A DNA stretch of 64,000 nucleotides from an uncultured Arcanobacterium sp. (GCA_958428545.1 CAUAGM010000005.1:1-64000); one strand, 5' to 3'. Positions 43,919 to 53,949 are shown, counted from the stretch's first letter. Made by a program: numbers and translations. Notes: generated by a model from the sequence alone, not told the origin.

Positions 43919-44329
43919 CTATTTTGCAGAAATAATATCTACCACGAAAACGAGTACATCCGTGCCTGCAATACCTGCGCGAGGATTACCAGCTTCGCCA
44001 TATCCTTTAGTGGGAGGCACGCTGATGACGATACGGCTGCCAACGGTTTTGCCGACGAGTGCCTGATCCCATCCCTGAATCACCATACCGACGCCGATAG
44101 GGAAACGGGCTGGTTTGCCTCGATAATAAGAAGAATCAAAAATATCGCCTGCCCAGATCTGACCGTGGTAGTTCACTTCGATCTCTTGCCCAGCGCGCAC
44201 AATTGCCCCATCGCCCTCATGCAAAACCTGGACGCGAAGCCCTTTAGGGGCATCGGCTCCTTCAGGGAAGGTGAGAGTTGGAGTATCGCCAAAATTTCCA
44301 GAAACTTCAGGAAGAATAGTATGTGCCAT
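43919..44329 (-). CDS. FKBP-type peptidyl-prolyl isomerase
   Basis: This 136-residue single-domain FKBP has V-NYHGQIWAGDIFDSSY, GMVIQGWDQALVGKTVGSR and IVISVPPTKGYGEAG, the active-site strands and flap of the family. There is no signal peptide, so it is cytosolic. It lies 15 bases downstream of greA on the same strand, a common pairing in actinobacteria. Confidence 0.93.
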   Translation of the reverse strand: MAHTILPEVSGNFGDTPTLTFPEGADAPKGLRVQVLHEGDGAIVRAGQEIEVNYHGQIWAGDIFDSSYYRGKPARFPIGVGMVIQGWDQALVGKTVGSRIVISVPPTKGYGEAGNPRAGIAGTDVLVFVVDIISAK

Positions 44330-44344
44330 AGTAGCTGCAGCCTT

Positions 44345-44824
44345 TCAGAGCGTTTCGATTTTTACGACAGTGACGCTAAATTCTTTTCCGTTTGGAGCGG
44401 TATAGCTCGTGGTGTCGCCTTCTTTCAAGCCGAGAATAGCGGCGCCAAGTGGAGCTGTCTCTGGATAAACATCAATATCGACATCTTCTGCAGCTTCGCG
44501 CGATCCTAAAAGGAAGTGCTTTTCGTTTCCGTTCACATCTGCGGTAATCACGAGACCTGGCGCAACTTTTTCCACACTTGTTGGAGCTTCCCCAACTTCG
44601 GCGTGTTCAAGAAGATATGTGAGTTCTTGAATACGCCCTTCAAGTTTTGCCTGCTCTTCGCGTGCCGCATGGTATCCGCCATTTTCTGAAAGATCTCCCT
44701 CGGAGCGTGCCGCTTCAATGCGTTCGACGATTTCTGCGCGTGTTTTGGTTTTCATCGTCTCAAGTTCGGAGCTGAGGCGCTCGAAGCTTTCTTTTGAGAG
44801 CCATGTTTTCCCTGAGTCTGCCAT
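44345..44824 (-). CDS. greA: Transcription elongation factor GreA
   Basis: This protein of about 159 residues rescues backtracked RNA polymerase by stimulating transcript cleavage. The N-terminal coiled coil holds the tip acids in ARSEGDLSENGGYHAAREEQ, and the C-terminal FKBP-like domain ends YTAPNGKEFSVTV. The start is the ATG at 44824, with AGGAG 7-8 bases upstream; the frame extends 13 codons further. It is co-transcribed with the FKBP gene. Confidence 0.96.
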   Translation of the reverse strand: MADSGKTWLSKESFERLSSELETMKTKTRAEIVERIEAARSEGDLSENGGYHAAREEQAKLEGRIQELTYLLEHAEVGEAPTSVEKVAPGLVITADVNGNEKHFLLGSREAAEDVDIDVYPETAPLGAAILGLKEGDTTSYTAPNGKEFSVTVVKIETL

Positions 44825-44993
44825 AGTACTTCTCCTTAGGTAATGCCGTGCTACGCAACGCACGGCATCGCTGTTTTAAGTAAAAGGCACATACCATGTG
44901 GCACGTGCTTTCTAGCGCTAGAGACTACCACGGATAGGTAGTCTTTCCAAGCATTTACGCCTATGGATTAAACGCTAGGCAATGAGGAGGTGC

Positions 44994-45725
44994 TTAGCTC
45001 ATCACTGCAAGCCAGATAGCTACCGCGTGGCAGGCGTAGCCCGCAACCGTTCCAGTGTGGAAGAATTCGTGAAACCCAAAATAGCGTGGCCAAGGATTAG
45101 GTTTCTTAGTGGCATAAAAAACTGCTCCGACCGTGTAGCAGATTCCTCCCGCAATAAGCAGCCATACGATGGCAGGGCCTCCCGAAACCCAATATTCAGG
45201 CAAGAACCATATGGCAACCCACCCAAGGAGTACGTAGCATGCAACTGAGAGGACGCGTGGAGCCGTTATCCATGCAACTTGCATAATAATTCCCGCCAGT
45301 GCTCCAATCCACACAATGCACAAGACGAGAGTGCAGGTGCTTCTATCCAGAAGTGCCACACTTAAAGGTGTGTAAGTGCCAGCGATAAGCAGAAAAATGT
45401 TGGAATGATCCATACGCTTAAGGGCACGCAAAACTGCAGGCTTCCATTTTCCCAGATGGTAGGTAGCCGATACTCCAAATAAGATTAAGCCGCACGCGAG
45501 ATACACGGCACACGCCCACTTTAGCCCAGCGCTGGGGGCAAGGCACACGAGAACGATTGCGTTTGCAAGCGCAAGAGGAGCTGTGCCTGCGTGAATCCAT
45601 CCGCGCATTTTTGTTTTCATAAGCTGAGTGGTCTTGGGATTTTTCGCTTTTATGTGCATGCTGTGGTGTGTGGGCGAAGATTCATGTGAATGTGTTGGAA
45701 TGTGTGGCGTAGGTGAAGCCTTCAT
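44994..45725 (-). CDS. Hemolysin III (PAQR/TrhA) family membrane protein
   Basis: This 243-residue protein has seven predicted helices, with GVSATYHLGKWKPAVLRALKRMDHSNIFLLIAGTY as two conserved blocks (SATYH and DHSNIF) and final FGFHEFFHTGTVAGYACH. His and Asp in these blocks form the family's metal site. The first 35 residues are His/Pro-rich and may not be translated; an ATG further in (MKTKMRGWIH) is possible. Role uncertain; some members affect membrane lipid homeostasis. Confidence 0.87.
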   Translation of the reverse strand: MKASPTPHIPTHSHESSPTHHSMHIKAKNPKTTQLMKTKMRGWIHAGTAPLALANAIVLVCLAPSAGLKWACAVYLACGLILFGVSATYHLGKWKPAVLRALKRMDHSNIFLLIAGTYTPLSVALLDRSTCTLVLCIVWIGALAGIIMQVAWITAPRVLSVACYVLLGWVAIWFLPEYWVSGGPAIVWLLIAGGICYTVGAVFYATKKPNPWPRYFGFHEFFHTGTVAGYACHAVAIWLAVMS

Positions 45726-45869
45726 TCTTTGCCTCTTTCTGGTATCGCGTATTGTGCACGATGCTTGCTGCGTTCAGAGCTTATCTGATCTTATTGTGTG
45801 ATGTTGAAAAATATCTGAGTACAGCTTAACTCATCTTTTGAAAGCGCTGTTATGCGTTACCATTGAGCT

Positions 45870-46631
45870 ATGTGGAAGCCAGAATTTCTGTACAAGCTGT
45901 ATGAGGCAAATCTCGCCCGTCAAATAGTACGTTCAGGTGTGCCTAGGCATATCGGTATTATTCTCGATGGAAATCGCAGATGGGCACGAGAGCTTGGTAT
46001 TTCTGCTGCTAGCGGGCATCGAAAAGGCGCCAATCATGTTGTTGAAGTGCTTGATTGGTGTGCAGATGCTGGAATTGAAATCGTCACTTTATGGATGCTA
46101 TCAACGGATAACCTCAAGCGTGCTCACCAGGAGCTTGAGGAATTGATTGATATTATTGTGCGTCTCGTTCAGGGCTTAGCACAGAGCAAAAAATGGAATC
46201 TGCACGTGATGGGAGATTTAAATCTTTTACCTGCTACTGCGGCAGAAGCTATTGCGGATGCAGTTCTGGCAACGGAAAATGTGAAAGGACTTACGGTAAA
46301 TATTGCAGTAGGTTACGGTGGGCGGCAGGAGATCACTCAAGCAGTGCAGGATTATCTTAAAGAAAAAGCTGAACAGGGCTGTTCTCTAGCGCAGGTTGCC
46401 GATGAGGTGACGATTGACGATATCACTGCTCATATCTATACCAAAGGTCAGCCAGATCCAGATCTCATTATTCGCACAAGCGGGGAGCAGCGAATGAGTG
46501 GTTTTATGATTTGGCAAGCTGTGCACACAGAGTTTTATTTTGCAGAGACGTATTGGCCAGATTTTCGCCGCACGGATTTCTTGCGGGCTTTGCGAAGCTA
46601 TTCTCAGCGGGAGCGACGCCGAGGAAAATAG
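45870..46631 (+). CDS. uppS: cis-Prenyl (undecaprenyl/decaprenyl diphosphate) synthase
   Basis: This 253-residue cis-prenyltransferase makes the long-chain lipid carrier used in cell-wall synthesis. It shows the catalytic Asp in IILDGNRRWAR, SGHRKGANHV, TLWMLSTDNLKR, and PDLIIRTSGEQRMSGFMIWQ with the final E in TYWPDF region. TACCAT (45858-45863) ends 6 bases before the ATG, so it is probably leaderless. It uses precursors from the MEP pathway (ispE, ispH). Confidence 0.95.
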   Translation: MWKPEFLYKLYEANLARQIVRSGVPRHIGIILDGNRRWARELGISAASGHRKGANHVVEVLDWCADAGIEIVTLWMLSTDNLKRAHQELEELIDIIVRLVQGLAQSKKWNLHVMGDLNLLPATAAEAIADAVLATENVKGLTVNIAVGYGGRQEITQAVQDYLKEKAEQGCSLAQVADEVTIDDITAHIYTKGQPDPDLIIRTSGEQRMSGFMIWQAVHTEFYFAETYWPDFRRTDFLRALRSYSQRERRRGK

Positions 46632-46677
46632 TATATAGCGAGAAAATAGTGCAGGAAGTTACAGATAAGAAACAGTG

Positions 46678-47661
46678 CTAAAAGATGGAACCTTCTACTG
46701 CATAGCTTTCTGAGTGGGCAGAGATTTCTCGTCGAGTAGGAGGGTTTGCGCCAGAGCGAGTGACGGTAATAGCTGCTGCAGTTGCTGCGTATGTGCCTAG
46801 TGAAGTGAGCATTGAGTCAGAAATCTGGCGTAGGCGAGGCACATCTTCGCGCCCGATTAGCGAAAGGCGAGCAAGCCCGTCAATCAGAGCTGCCATCGTT
46901 GCATCTCCAGCGCCTACAGTATCTGCTACTGATACTTTAAGAGCATTCACGTGAATGGAATGATCGCGAGTAAAGAGATTCATGCCACGAGATCCTTCGG
47001 TGAGGACCACGAGAGACACTCCTTTAGTGAAGCACATATCCACAAATTTTCCTAGCTGCTCAGAATCCATAGCTCCAAAGCACAGCTCAATATCTTCGAT
47101 ACTTGATTTGAAAATATCGACGATTCCTAGATATTCAGTGATTTGGGTGCGGTATTCCTGCGCTGTTCCTGCTAAGCCGATACGTACATTCGGATCGTAG
47201 GAGATAGTCGCATTTTCTTTGAAAAAACTTATCCACTGGCGCACGGTTTCAGCGCCAGGCATGAGATGAGCACCGATTGAACCTATATGCACGTGGCGGG
47301 GAGCGTCGCGCAGCAGATCGGCACAATCTTTATCGTTATGTGGGGGAGCGGGAAATGATGAACGTATATCAAATCTATAGGAGGCGTGCCCCTCGCCATC
47401 AACGTGTGCATACGCCATTGACGTTGGCTCATCATCAATAGACCCAAGCATTAAACTTACGCTTGACGCAGTGAGGTGATTGACGATTGTATTCCCAGCA
47501 TCATCGTCACCAATTCTTGTGAGAAGAGCCGTTTCGCGTCCGAGCCTGCTTAGCCCCACGGCAACGTTGAGTGGCGAACCGCCAGGGAAGTGCCCAGGCT
47601 CACCCGTTTCAGGATCATAGATGACGTCGATCAGAGATTCGCCAATTACGAGCGTATTCAT
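46678..47661 (-). CDS. PfkB-family carbohydrate kinase (fructokinase-like)
   Basis: This 327-residue ribokinase-fold kinase has GGSPLNVAVGLSRLG near the N-terminus and the anion-hole/catalytic DTVGAGDATMAALIDGL near residue 250. Closest by look to fructokinases, but the sugar cannot be settled from sequence. Its start overlaps the xseB stop by 4 bases, an unusual operon partner for a sugar kinase. Confidence 0.9.
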   Translation of the reverse strand: MNTLVIGESLIDVIYDPETGEPGHFPGGSPLNVAVGLSRLGRETALLTRIGDDDAGNTIVNHLTASSVSLMLGSIDDEPTSMAYAHVDGEGHASYRFDIRSSFPAPPHNDKDCADLLRDAPRHVHIGSIGAHLMPGAETVRQWISFFKENATISYDPNVRIGLAGTAQEYRTQITEYLGIVDIFKSSIEDIELCFGAMDSEQLGKFVDMCFTKGVSLVVLTEGSRGMNLFTRDHSIHVNALKVSVADTVGAGDATMAALIDGLARLSLIGREDVPRLRQISDSMLTSLGTYAATAAAITVTRSGANPPTRREISAHSESYAVEGSIF

Positions 47662-47975
47662 CGAGTTTCCTCAAATTCGCTGGTACTTATGGGGGTAGTT
47701 TCGTTTGCGGTCGATATAGCTTCGGCTGCTTCTGTGGCTTCGCGTGAAGCGGTGAGTCGTTCGCGAGCACCTGCAAGCCATGCTTCACAACGCCGTGCAA
47801 GAGCTTCTCCGCGCTCCCACATAGCCAGACTTTGTTCGAGCGGGATATTGCCTTGTTCGAGCTGCGCTACAATCTCGATTAGTTCTGAGCGTGCGTCTTC
47901 GTAGCTAAGGTGAGCAACAGCAGCATCAAGCTCGGCAGCAGACGGCGCTGCAACAGATACGGGGGTGGTGTTCAT
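47658..47975 (-). CDS. xseB: Exodeoxyribonuclease VII small subunit
   Basis: This 105-residue protein has LSYEDARSELIEIVAQLEQG and PLEQSLAMWERGEALARRCE, the two helices of XseB that coat the XseA stalk. The Ala/Glu/Thr-rich C-terminus is longer than usual. Overlaps xseA and the kinase gene by 4 bases each. Confidence 0.95.
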   Translation of the reverse strand: MNTTPVSVAAPSAAELDAAVAHLSYEDARSELIEIVAQLEQGNIPLEQSLAMWERGEALARRCEAWLAGARERLTASREATEAAEAISTANETTPISTSEFEETR

Positions 47976-49261
47976 AGCGCCTTGATCCTATCTGTATCTC
48001 GCTTATGCGCTTCATGTACTTCTACCGTTAGCTGACCATCTCGCATAAGCACGTCGAGGTGTGCTCCGCTGCGCGTTTCGTCAATGCTGCTCACTAGAGT
48101 ACCTTTTTCATCTCGTAAAATACTGTATCCCCGATTTAGCGTAGAAAGTGGGGATAAAGTCCGTAACTGTGCTAGTGAGCTGCGCACATTCATTAGCTCT
48201 GTATGAAATGCTGTGTGTATATGGCTTTGCCCCCATGCTCGTATATTGGTGAGCTCTTGAGCCCGAGCATCGAGCATACGCTCTGGATACGCCAACGCAG
48301 GGCGAGCACGCAAAGCAGATATATCGGTGATTTTTGTATTGACGATTCGAGCCATTGCTGTACGCCCACGATGCAGATCAGAGTGGAGTTTTTCTCTCTG
48401 CTCACTCATATCGGGAACGATTCTGCGAGCTGCGTCTGTGGGGGTAGAAGCGCGTATATCAGCCACTAGATCTAAAAGTGGGCTATCTGCTTCATGCCCG
48501 ATTGCTGAAACTATCGGTGTGTGCGCTGCAAATGCTGCTCGTATGAGAGATTCGTCAGAAAAAGGCAAAAGATCTTCGGGCGAACCACCGCCGCGTGCAA
48601 ATACGATGACGGCAACATCCTCGGAGCTGTCTAGCTCTGCTAATGCGGCGATCATTGCCGGCACAGAGCCTGATCCTTGGACCTGAACCTGTTTAATCAC
48701 AAACTGTACGTTTGGCCAGCGCAAGCGCGCATTGACCACGACGTCTTTTTCTGCCTCAGTATTGCGCCCAACGATCAAACCAATCTTTTGCGGCAGAAAA
48801 GGGAGATCTTTTTTATGAGACGCAGCAAAAAGACCCTCAGCAGCGAGCTTAGCTTTAAGTGCTTCGATTCTCGCTAGAAGATCACCCACGCCCTTTTCGC
48901 GTATTTCATCTGCAAATAAGGTAAAAGAGCCGTTTCCCTGCCAAAAATCAGGTTTTGTGAGTGCAACGACTTTCGTGCCCTCAACGATTGAGGGCGGTAG
49001 GGCATGGCTCCACATTTTTACGGTAATTGTGATCTGCGGGCGTGCTTCGAGATCCGCAAGTTGGAAATACTGCACTTTTGCATTCGGTCTGCGCTTAATA
49101 GAGGTCACTTCACCTTCCACCCACATTCGGCTCATCTTACTGATGTATTCACCGATTTTCGCTGATAGAAGGCGCAGTGGCCAAGGGCTTTCTGCGGTTG
49201 TGTCGGCAGCCATTTGCGGAAGATGGCTAGGCACTATTACAGGTTTATATGGTTGATTCAT
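47972..49261 (-). CDS. xseA: Exodeoxyribonuclease VII large subunit
   Basis: This 429-residue catalytic subunit degrades single-stranded DNA into oligonucleotides. It has an N-terminal OB fold (WVEGEVTSIKRRPNAKVQYF), the nuclease core with GLIVGRNTEAEKDVV, IVFARGGGSPEDLLPFSDE and SAIGHEADSPLLDLVADIRASTP shown as separate blocks, then a long coiled coil and a C-terminal LNRGYSILRDEKG segment. First gene of an operon with xseB and the kinase. Confidence 0.96.
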   Translation of the reverse strand: MNQPYKPVIVPSHLPQMAADTTAESPWPLRLLSAKIGEYISKMSRMWVEGEVTSIKRRPNAKVQYFQLADLEARPQITITVKMWSHALPPSIVEGTKVVALTKPDFWQGNGSFTLFADEIREKGVGDLLARIEALKAKLAAEGLFAASHKKDLPFLPQKIGLIVGRNTEAEKDVVVNARLRWPNVQFVIKQVQVQGSGSVPAMIAALAELDSSEDVAVIVFARGGGSPEDLLPFSDESLIRAAFAAHTPIVSAIGHEADSPLLDLVADIRASTPTDAARRIVPDMSEQREKLHSDLHRGRTAMARIVNTKITDISALRARPALAYPERMLDARAQELTNIRAWGQSHIHTAFHTELMNVRSSLAQLRTLSPLSTLNRGYSILRDEKGTLVSSIDETRSGAHLDVLMRDGQLTVEVHEAHKRDTDRIKAL

Positions 49262-49348
49262 ATATTAAGAATCTCATAGCGTATAGGTAAAAATTGCGAA
49301 AAACTCGCGCACTTCGCGGCTAGGCTTATATATCGCTAAGATACAAGC

Positions 49349-50398
49349 ATGACGGAAATTTCCCTTGCTGGGGCTTCAGCTTTTCCTGCGCCAGTGCCCT
49401 CGTCGCCCTCACCAGAGGGAAAGAAGATTTTACTCGCATCTCCGCGTGGCTATTGCGCTGGAGTGGATCGAGCAGTCGATGCAGTCGAGAAAGCTTTGGA
49501 GCACTATGGCGCTCCGATCTATGTGCGCAAAGAAATTGTGCACAATAAGTTTGTGGTCGAAGCTCTCTGCGCTCGCGGAGCTATTTTTGTGCACGATACA
49601 GATGAAGTTCCTGAAGGCGGGCGAGTGGTTTTTTCAGCGCATGGAGTGGCTCCAGCTGTTTATGAAGCAGCTCAAAGGCGTGGCTTGCTTACTATTGATG
49701 CCACCTGCCCGCTCGTTACGAAAGTGCACAAACAAGCTGTGCGTTTTGCTGCAGAAGATTACGATATTTTGCTGATCGGGCATGCAGGGCATGAGGAAGT
49801 TGAGGGGACGCACGGCGAAGCGCCAGATCGTATTCAGGTAGTTAATGATGTGAATGACGTCGATTCTATTCAAGTGCGCGATCCTGAGCACGTGGTCTGG
49901 ATTTCACAAACTACTCTTTCTGTTGATGAGACGAAAGAAATAGTGGCAGCGCTCAGGCAGCGTTTCCCAGCTCTTATTGATCCTCCTTCAGATGATATTT
50001 GCTATGCCACTCAAAATAGGCAAGGCGCTGTGAAAGCTATGGCTCCCAAGGCAGACGTCGTCATCGTCGTTGGGTCTGCAAATTCCTCCAATTCAGTGCG
50101 GCTCGTAGAAGTCGCACTCGAAGCAGGAGCAGGGGCCGCCTATCGTGTAGATAAGGCGAGTGAGCTTGATCGTACATGGCTGGAGGGAGCTGCAGCTGTA
50201 GGAGTAACTGCGGGCGCTTCCGTTCCAGAAATTCTTGTGCGAGAAGTTGTGGCAGTGCTCAAAGCCGAAGGATACAGCGAGATTGAAAATATTGAGACTG
50301 CTAAGGAAGATGTGCAATTTTCTTTACCGAAGAATTTGCGCGCAGATTTGAAGGCGGCAGGTGTACAGGTTGATAAACCTCACCTCGTGCGGAAGTAG
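49349..50398 (+). CDS. ispH: 4-hydroxy-3-methylbut-2-enyl diphosphate reductase
   Basis: This 349-residue 4Fe-4S enzyme makes IPP and DMAPP in the last MEP step. The three cluster cysteines lie in SPRGYCAGVDRAVDAV, DATCPLVTKVH and DDICYATQNRQ; the catalytic Glu is in GHEEVEGTHGEAP. The final SAGASVPEILV-type block is present as TAGASVPEILV. TAAGAT (49337-49342) ends 6 bases before the ATG, so it is probably leaderless. Confidence 0.97.
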   Translation: MTEISLAGASAFPAPVPSSPSPEGKKILLASPRGYCAGVDRAVDAVEKALEHYGAPIYVRKEIVHNKFVVEALCARGAIFVHDTDEVPEGGRVVFSAHGVAPAVYEAAQRRGLLTIDATCPLVTKVHKQAVRFAAEDYDILLIGHAGHEEVEGTHGEAPDRIQVVNDVNDVDSIQVRDPEHVVWISQTTLSVDETKEIVAALRQRFPALIDPPSDDICYATQNRQGAVKAMAPKADVVIVVGSANSSNSVRLVEVALEAGAGAAYRVDKASELDRTWLEGAAAVGVTAGASVPEILVREVVAVLKAEGYSEIENIETAKEDVQFSLPKNLRADLKAAGVQVDKPHLVRK

Positions 50399-50405
50399 GT
50401 AAGCA

Positions 50406-51356
50406 GTGGACGTGACGCAGAATATTCCACTCGCCGTTACTGTGCAGCTCTTCGGCTCCTTTTGTTTTGCAATGGCTGCACACCTGCAAGATAAAGCAGT
50501 TGTCTCCGAAGTGCGCGAAAATCAGGAAAAAAAGAGTCTCAAAGGGAGCGAGCTGCTTGCGAGTATGAAAAAACCTCGCTGGGTGGGAGGGCTTGCACTT
50601 ATGGGAGTTTCGTTGATCTGCCAGATCACCGCACTTTTTTTCGCTCCTGTTTCTGTGGTGCAGCCAGTAGGTTTGATGGCCTTTCCGTGGTCGATGATTA
50701 TTCAGGCACGCTCTGATAAGCATCGAATTCCCAAGCGTATGACGTCTGCGATGGGTGTGACGATTGCGGCAACAATTGGATTTACGATCCTTATTTCTCT
50801 TCACGCGGCACCTGAAGCAAAACTGCACCCTCTGCCAGTGTTGATCGGTGCACTTGTGATTTATCTGTGTGCTGGCATGATGGGCTGGATAGGTACTCAT
50901 GGCGTGAAGAAGTGGCGCTCTCTGGCGTGGGCAAGCGGCGGTGCAATGTTTTACGGGTTGGAAGCGTCACTCGTTAAATCGCTTATCCAGTATGCTCGCC
51001 AGCACGTATGGCATTCTGATCCGCTTTTCTGGTGTATTCTTCTTGCGCTGATCGTGGGGAGTATTGCTGCTGGATGGATGATTCAGCAAGGTTACGCCAC
51101 AGGAGCTGCAGAGCTGGTTGTGGCGTCAATGACGATCACTTCGCCAGTGGTTGCAGTGCTCTTCGGTATTATTGTGCTCGGGGAAGGTGCAAATCATACT
51201 CCGCTCGTCACTGCAGCAATCCTGCTTCTTGCTCTTATTGCCATTGCTGGTGTCGTGATATTGAGCTGGCTGCATACGCATATCGTTGAGGCGGAGGCTC
51301 ATGCAGCGAAAGCAGCTCGTGCCCGTGCTGTTCGTGCCGCTCGGCGTCACCGTTAA
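50406..51356 (+). CDS. DMT-superfamily (NIPA-like) membrane transporter
   Basis: This 316-residue protein has nine or ten helices, with ALFFAPVSVVQPVGLMAFPW and VVASMTITSPVVAVLFGIIVLGE as the duplicated EamA/NIPA motifs split across the two halves, and a basic Ala/Arg tail. Substrate unknown; NIPA-type members have been linked to Mg2+. It begins 7 bases after the ispH stop and is probably co-transcribed. Confidence 0.78.
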   Translation: MDVTQNIPLAVTVQLFGSFCFAMAAHLQDKAVVSEVRENQEKKSLKGSELLASMKKPRWVGGLALMGVSLICQITALFFAPVSVVQPVGLMAFPWSMIIQARSDKHRIPKRMTSAMGVTIAATIGFTILISLHAAPEAKLHPLPVLIGALVIYLCAGMMGWIGTHGVKKWRSLAWASGGAMFYGLEASLVKSLIQYARQHVWHSDPLFWCILLALIVGSIAAGWMIQQGYATGAAELVVASMTITSPVVAVLFGIIVLGEGANHTPLVTAAILLLALIAIAGVVILSWLHTHIVEAEAHAAKAARARAVRAARRHR

Positions 51357-51407
51357 AAGAGCGGGAATACTTGACGTTTTCTTGGGTATCTGCTCGAATA
51401 AGAAAAA

Positions 51408-52445
51408 TCAGTTGAATCGGTAAAGACGCTGTGCCAAGCGATAGAGCTGCTTCGCGACAGCTACACCTGCGGTGCTTGTGCGGTTCGCTCCCCATACGAG
51501 AGGATGACGACGCAATCGCTTTGCCATGTCAGGGCTTTTTTCTTCGATGTCTTTCCACATTTGCTCACGCATAGCAAGCGCTTGCGAATCGCCGCGTAAC
51601 GTGGCAAAAATCGAACTTGCTGCAACAAGAATCATCAAATAGTTAAACATATATCGTGCCAGTTGAGAGCTGGGCACATCTTCAGGAAGGGCATACGATT
51701 GTATGAGAATTTTCATGACGCGCATTTGCTGATCTAAGCGCCCAAGCATCACTCGTTCATTCACGCTCTGATCTTCGCGCCCGATAAAATAGCGGTAGAG
51801 ATCAACTGGCAGATAGTAAAGTTTCTTCACGTAAGGTAAAGGCTGATACACCAAGACGTTGTCTACATAGAACGTGTGCCTGGGCATTTCCATACCTGAT
51901 TCAATCAACACAGCTGTGCGATAAATCGCGGCGTGCATCATAATATACTGCCCGATACCGAAGGTGCCGATCTCGTCCCACGTGATGATTTTGTTCATAG
52001 GCAGAGCGCCTCGATATTTAATCACCTTATTGGTGCCTGTGAGAACGTGCTCATATACGTAATTGCACACCACAAGATCAACCTCTGCTTCAGTCGCAAT
52101 AAAGTTGCGCAGGCGAGCTAAAAGTATGCCGCGTGCGGTGCGGTCGAGCCAGTCGTCAGAATCAACAACCTTAAAATAGACACCTCGAGCTGCTCGCAGA
52201 CCTGCCATTACCGCTCCGCCATGCCCAGCGTTTTCTTGGTGAATTGCTCGAATAAGATGTGGATACTGTTCAACCCAGCGATCTGCTTTTTCTGCCGTTG
52301 CATCAGTTGAGCCGTCATTGACAATAATAATTTCTATATCGTTGCCAGCGCCGATCAGCGATTGAATGCACTGATCCATATATTCTGCTGAATTGTAGCA
52401 AGGAATAACAAACGTGATCGTTTTTTGCTCCGCTGTATTCGTCAT
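51408..52445 (-). CDS. Family 2 glycosyltransferase
   Basis: This 345-residue cytosolic GT-A enzyme shows FVIPCYNSAEYMDQCIQSL, IIIVNDGSTDATAEKA, GHGGAVMAGLRAA and the DxD-type motif VVDSDDWLD. Acceptor region is not diagnostic. No membrane helix is evident, so it may be peripheral and add a sugar to a wall polymer or lipid. It stands alone, convergent with the DMT transporter. Confidence 0.9.
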   Translation of the reverse strand: MTNTAEQKTITFVIPCYNSAEYMDQCIQSLIGAGNDIEIIIVNDGSTDATAEKADRWVEQYPHLIRAIHQENAGHGGAVMAGLRAARGVYFKVVDSDDWLDRTARGILLARLRNFIATEAEVDLVVCNYVYEHVLTGTNKVIKYRGALPMNKIITWDEIGTFGIGQYIMMHAAIYRTAVLIESGMEMPRHTFYVDNVLVYQPLPYVKKLYYLPVDLYRYFIGREDQSVNERVMLGRLDQQMRVMKILIQSYALPEDVPSSQLARYMFNYLMILVAASSIFATLRGDSQALAMREQMWKDIEEKSPDMAKRLRRHPLVWGANRTSTAGVAVAKQLYRLAQRLYRFN

Positions 52446-52555
52446 ATGTTTGAGAATACCACTAGACGCACAGACTTTTGGAAATTCCTCAGTACGTGTA
52501 TATCCAAAAGCTATGCAGCGCTATAAACATGAAGGTAGCTAAAGCTCCGATGCAG

Positions 52556-53938
52556 TTAGTTTTTGAAGGCGTGGATCGGAGCTGGGATTCGCCCACCTCG
52601 CGCAGCAAACAGTTCCGAGCTGATTTTCCCGCCGCCAGGCACCGCCATAATTGGAGCAAAACCAAGCAATCCCCCAAATTCTGCCGTATCGCCCACTCCC
52701 TTACCTGGAACTGGAATAAGACGCACAGCTGTCGTTTTCTGGTTCATAATTCCGATCGCGCATTCATCGGCAATAATCCCAGTGATTGTGGCTGCTGGTG
52801 TATCGCCAGGAATCGCAACCATATCCAGTCCAACGGAGCAGATCGCCGTCATTGCTTCAAGTTTTGCCAGAGAAATCGTCCCAGCAGCGGCAGAATTGAT
52901 CATATTGATGTCTTCAGAAACAGGAATAAACGAACCTGAAAGCCCTCCAACTGAGCCGCACGCCATGAGTCCACCCTTTTTGACGGCGTCATTCAACAGT
53001 GCAAGAGCTGCTGTGGTGCCTGGAGCTCCCACTTGCTCGATACCCATTTCCTCAAGAATTGCTGCAACGGAATCGCCCAGTGCCGATGTGGGTGCCAGAG
53101 AGAGATCAATAATACCAAACCTCACCCCAAGCCGTTCAGCAACGGTTGTGCCCACAAGCTGCCCCATACGCGTAATTTTGAATGCGGAAGTTTTAATTGC
53201 TTCAGCAGCAGTTTCAAAAGGTTTGCCACGCACGGTACGCAAAGCACGCTCTACTACGCCAGGGCCTGAAACTCCCACATTGATGACGGTATCTGGCTCG
53301 CTCACGCCATGAAAAGCTCCTGCCATAAAAGGGTTGTCTCCCACGGCATTGGCAAATACTACGAGTTTCGCAGCGCCGATGCCATCTGCCTGAGCGGTTG
53401 CTTGGGCAGCCTCTTTGATGACAGCGCCCATCTGGGCTGCAGCGCCCATATTGATTCCCATCCGCGTAGAGCCGATATTCACTGAGGAACACACAATATC
53501 TGTGCAGGCAAGAGCTTCTGGAATAGAATCAATCAATGCTGTGTCGGCTTCAGTTCGCCCTTTATCCACGAGAGCGCTGTATCCGCCCACAAAATCGACG
53601 CCGACTGCTTTTCCTGCACGATCAAGAGCTTGAGCAAAAGGAATGACGTCAGCGGCTTTTACAACGCCAGAGGCTGCGGCAACGAGGGCAATAGGCGTCA
53701 CAGAAATACGCTTATTGATAATTGGTACGCCAAACTCGTCGGCAACGGCGTTCGCAACTTCTACCAAACGCGCTGCTTTCTCAATGATTTTCTGCTCGAT
53801 ACGTACACACGCTCGGGCAGGATCAGAATCTGCGCAGGATAGGAGATCGATACCCATTGTGACAGTGCGTACATCCAGATTATCCTCAGCGATCATCTGG
53901 ATCGTATCGAGAATATGCGAAGAAGCATCCATAGCCAT
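52556..53938 (-). CDS. UPF0210 / PFL family protein (DUF711)
   Basis: This 460-residue protein is related to the formate C-acetyltransferase fold but without known activity. Visible are SSVNIGSTRMGINMGAA, FHGVSEPDTVINVGVSGPG and MACGSVGGLSGSFIPVSED. It lies 11 bases downstream of the UPF0237 ACT-domain gene, a pairing conserved across Gram-positive bacteria. This suggests a joint function, possibly sensing of a small ligand. Confidence 0.93.
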   Translation of the reverse strand: MAMDASSHILDTIQMIAEDNLDVRTVTMGIDLLSCADSDPARACVRIEQKIIEKAARLVEVANAVADEFGVPIINKRISVTPIALVAAASGVVKAADVIPFAQALDRAGKAVGVDFVGGYSALVDKGRTEADTALIDSIPEALACTDIVCSSVNIGSTRMGINMGAAAQMGAVIKEAAQATAQADGIGAAKLVVFANAVGDNPFMAGAFHGVSEPDTVINVGVSGPGVVERALRTVRGKPFETAAEAIKTSAFKITRMGQLVGTTVAERLGVRFGIIDLSLAPTSALGDSVAAILEEMGIEQVGAPGTTAALALLNDAVKKGGLMACGSVGGLSGSFIPVSEDINMINSAAAGTISLAKLEAMTAICSVGLDMVAIPGDTPAATITGIIADECAIGIMNQKTTAVRLIPVPGKGVGDTAEFGGLLGFAPIMAVPGGGKISSELFAARGGRIPAPIHAFKN

Positions 53939-53949
53939 ATTATTGCTCC

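Noticed and set aside
52563..53312. Plus-strand 249-residue ORF over the UPF0210 gene
   Set aside because: Antisense to a clearly conserved gene; Pro/Ser/Ala-rich composition is typical of shadow frames.
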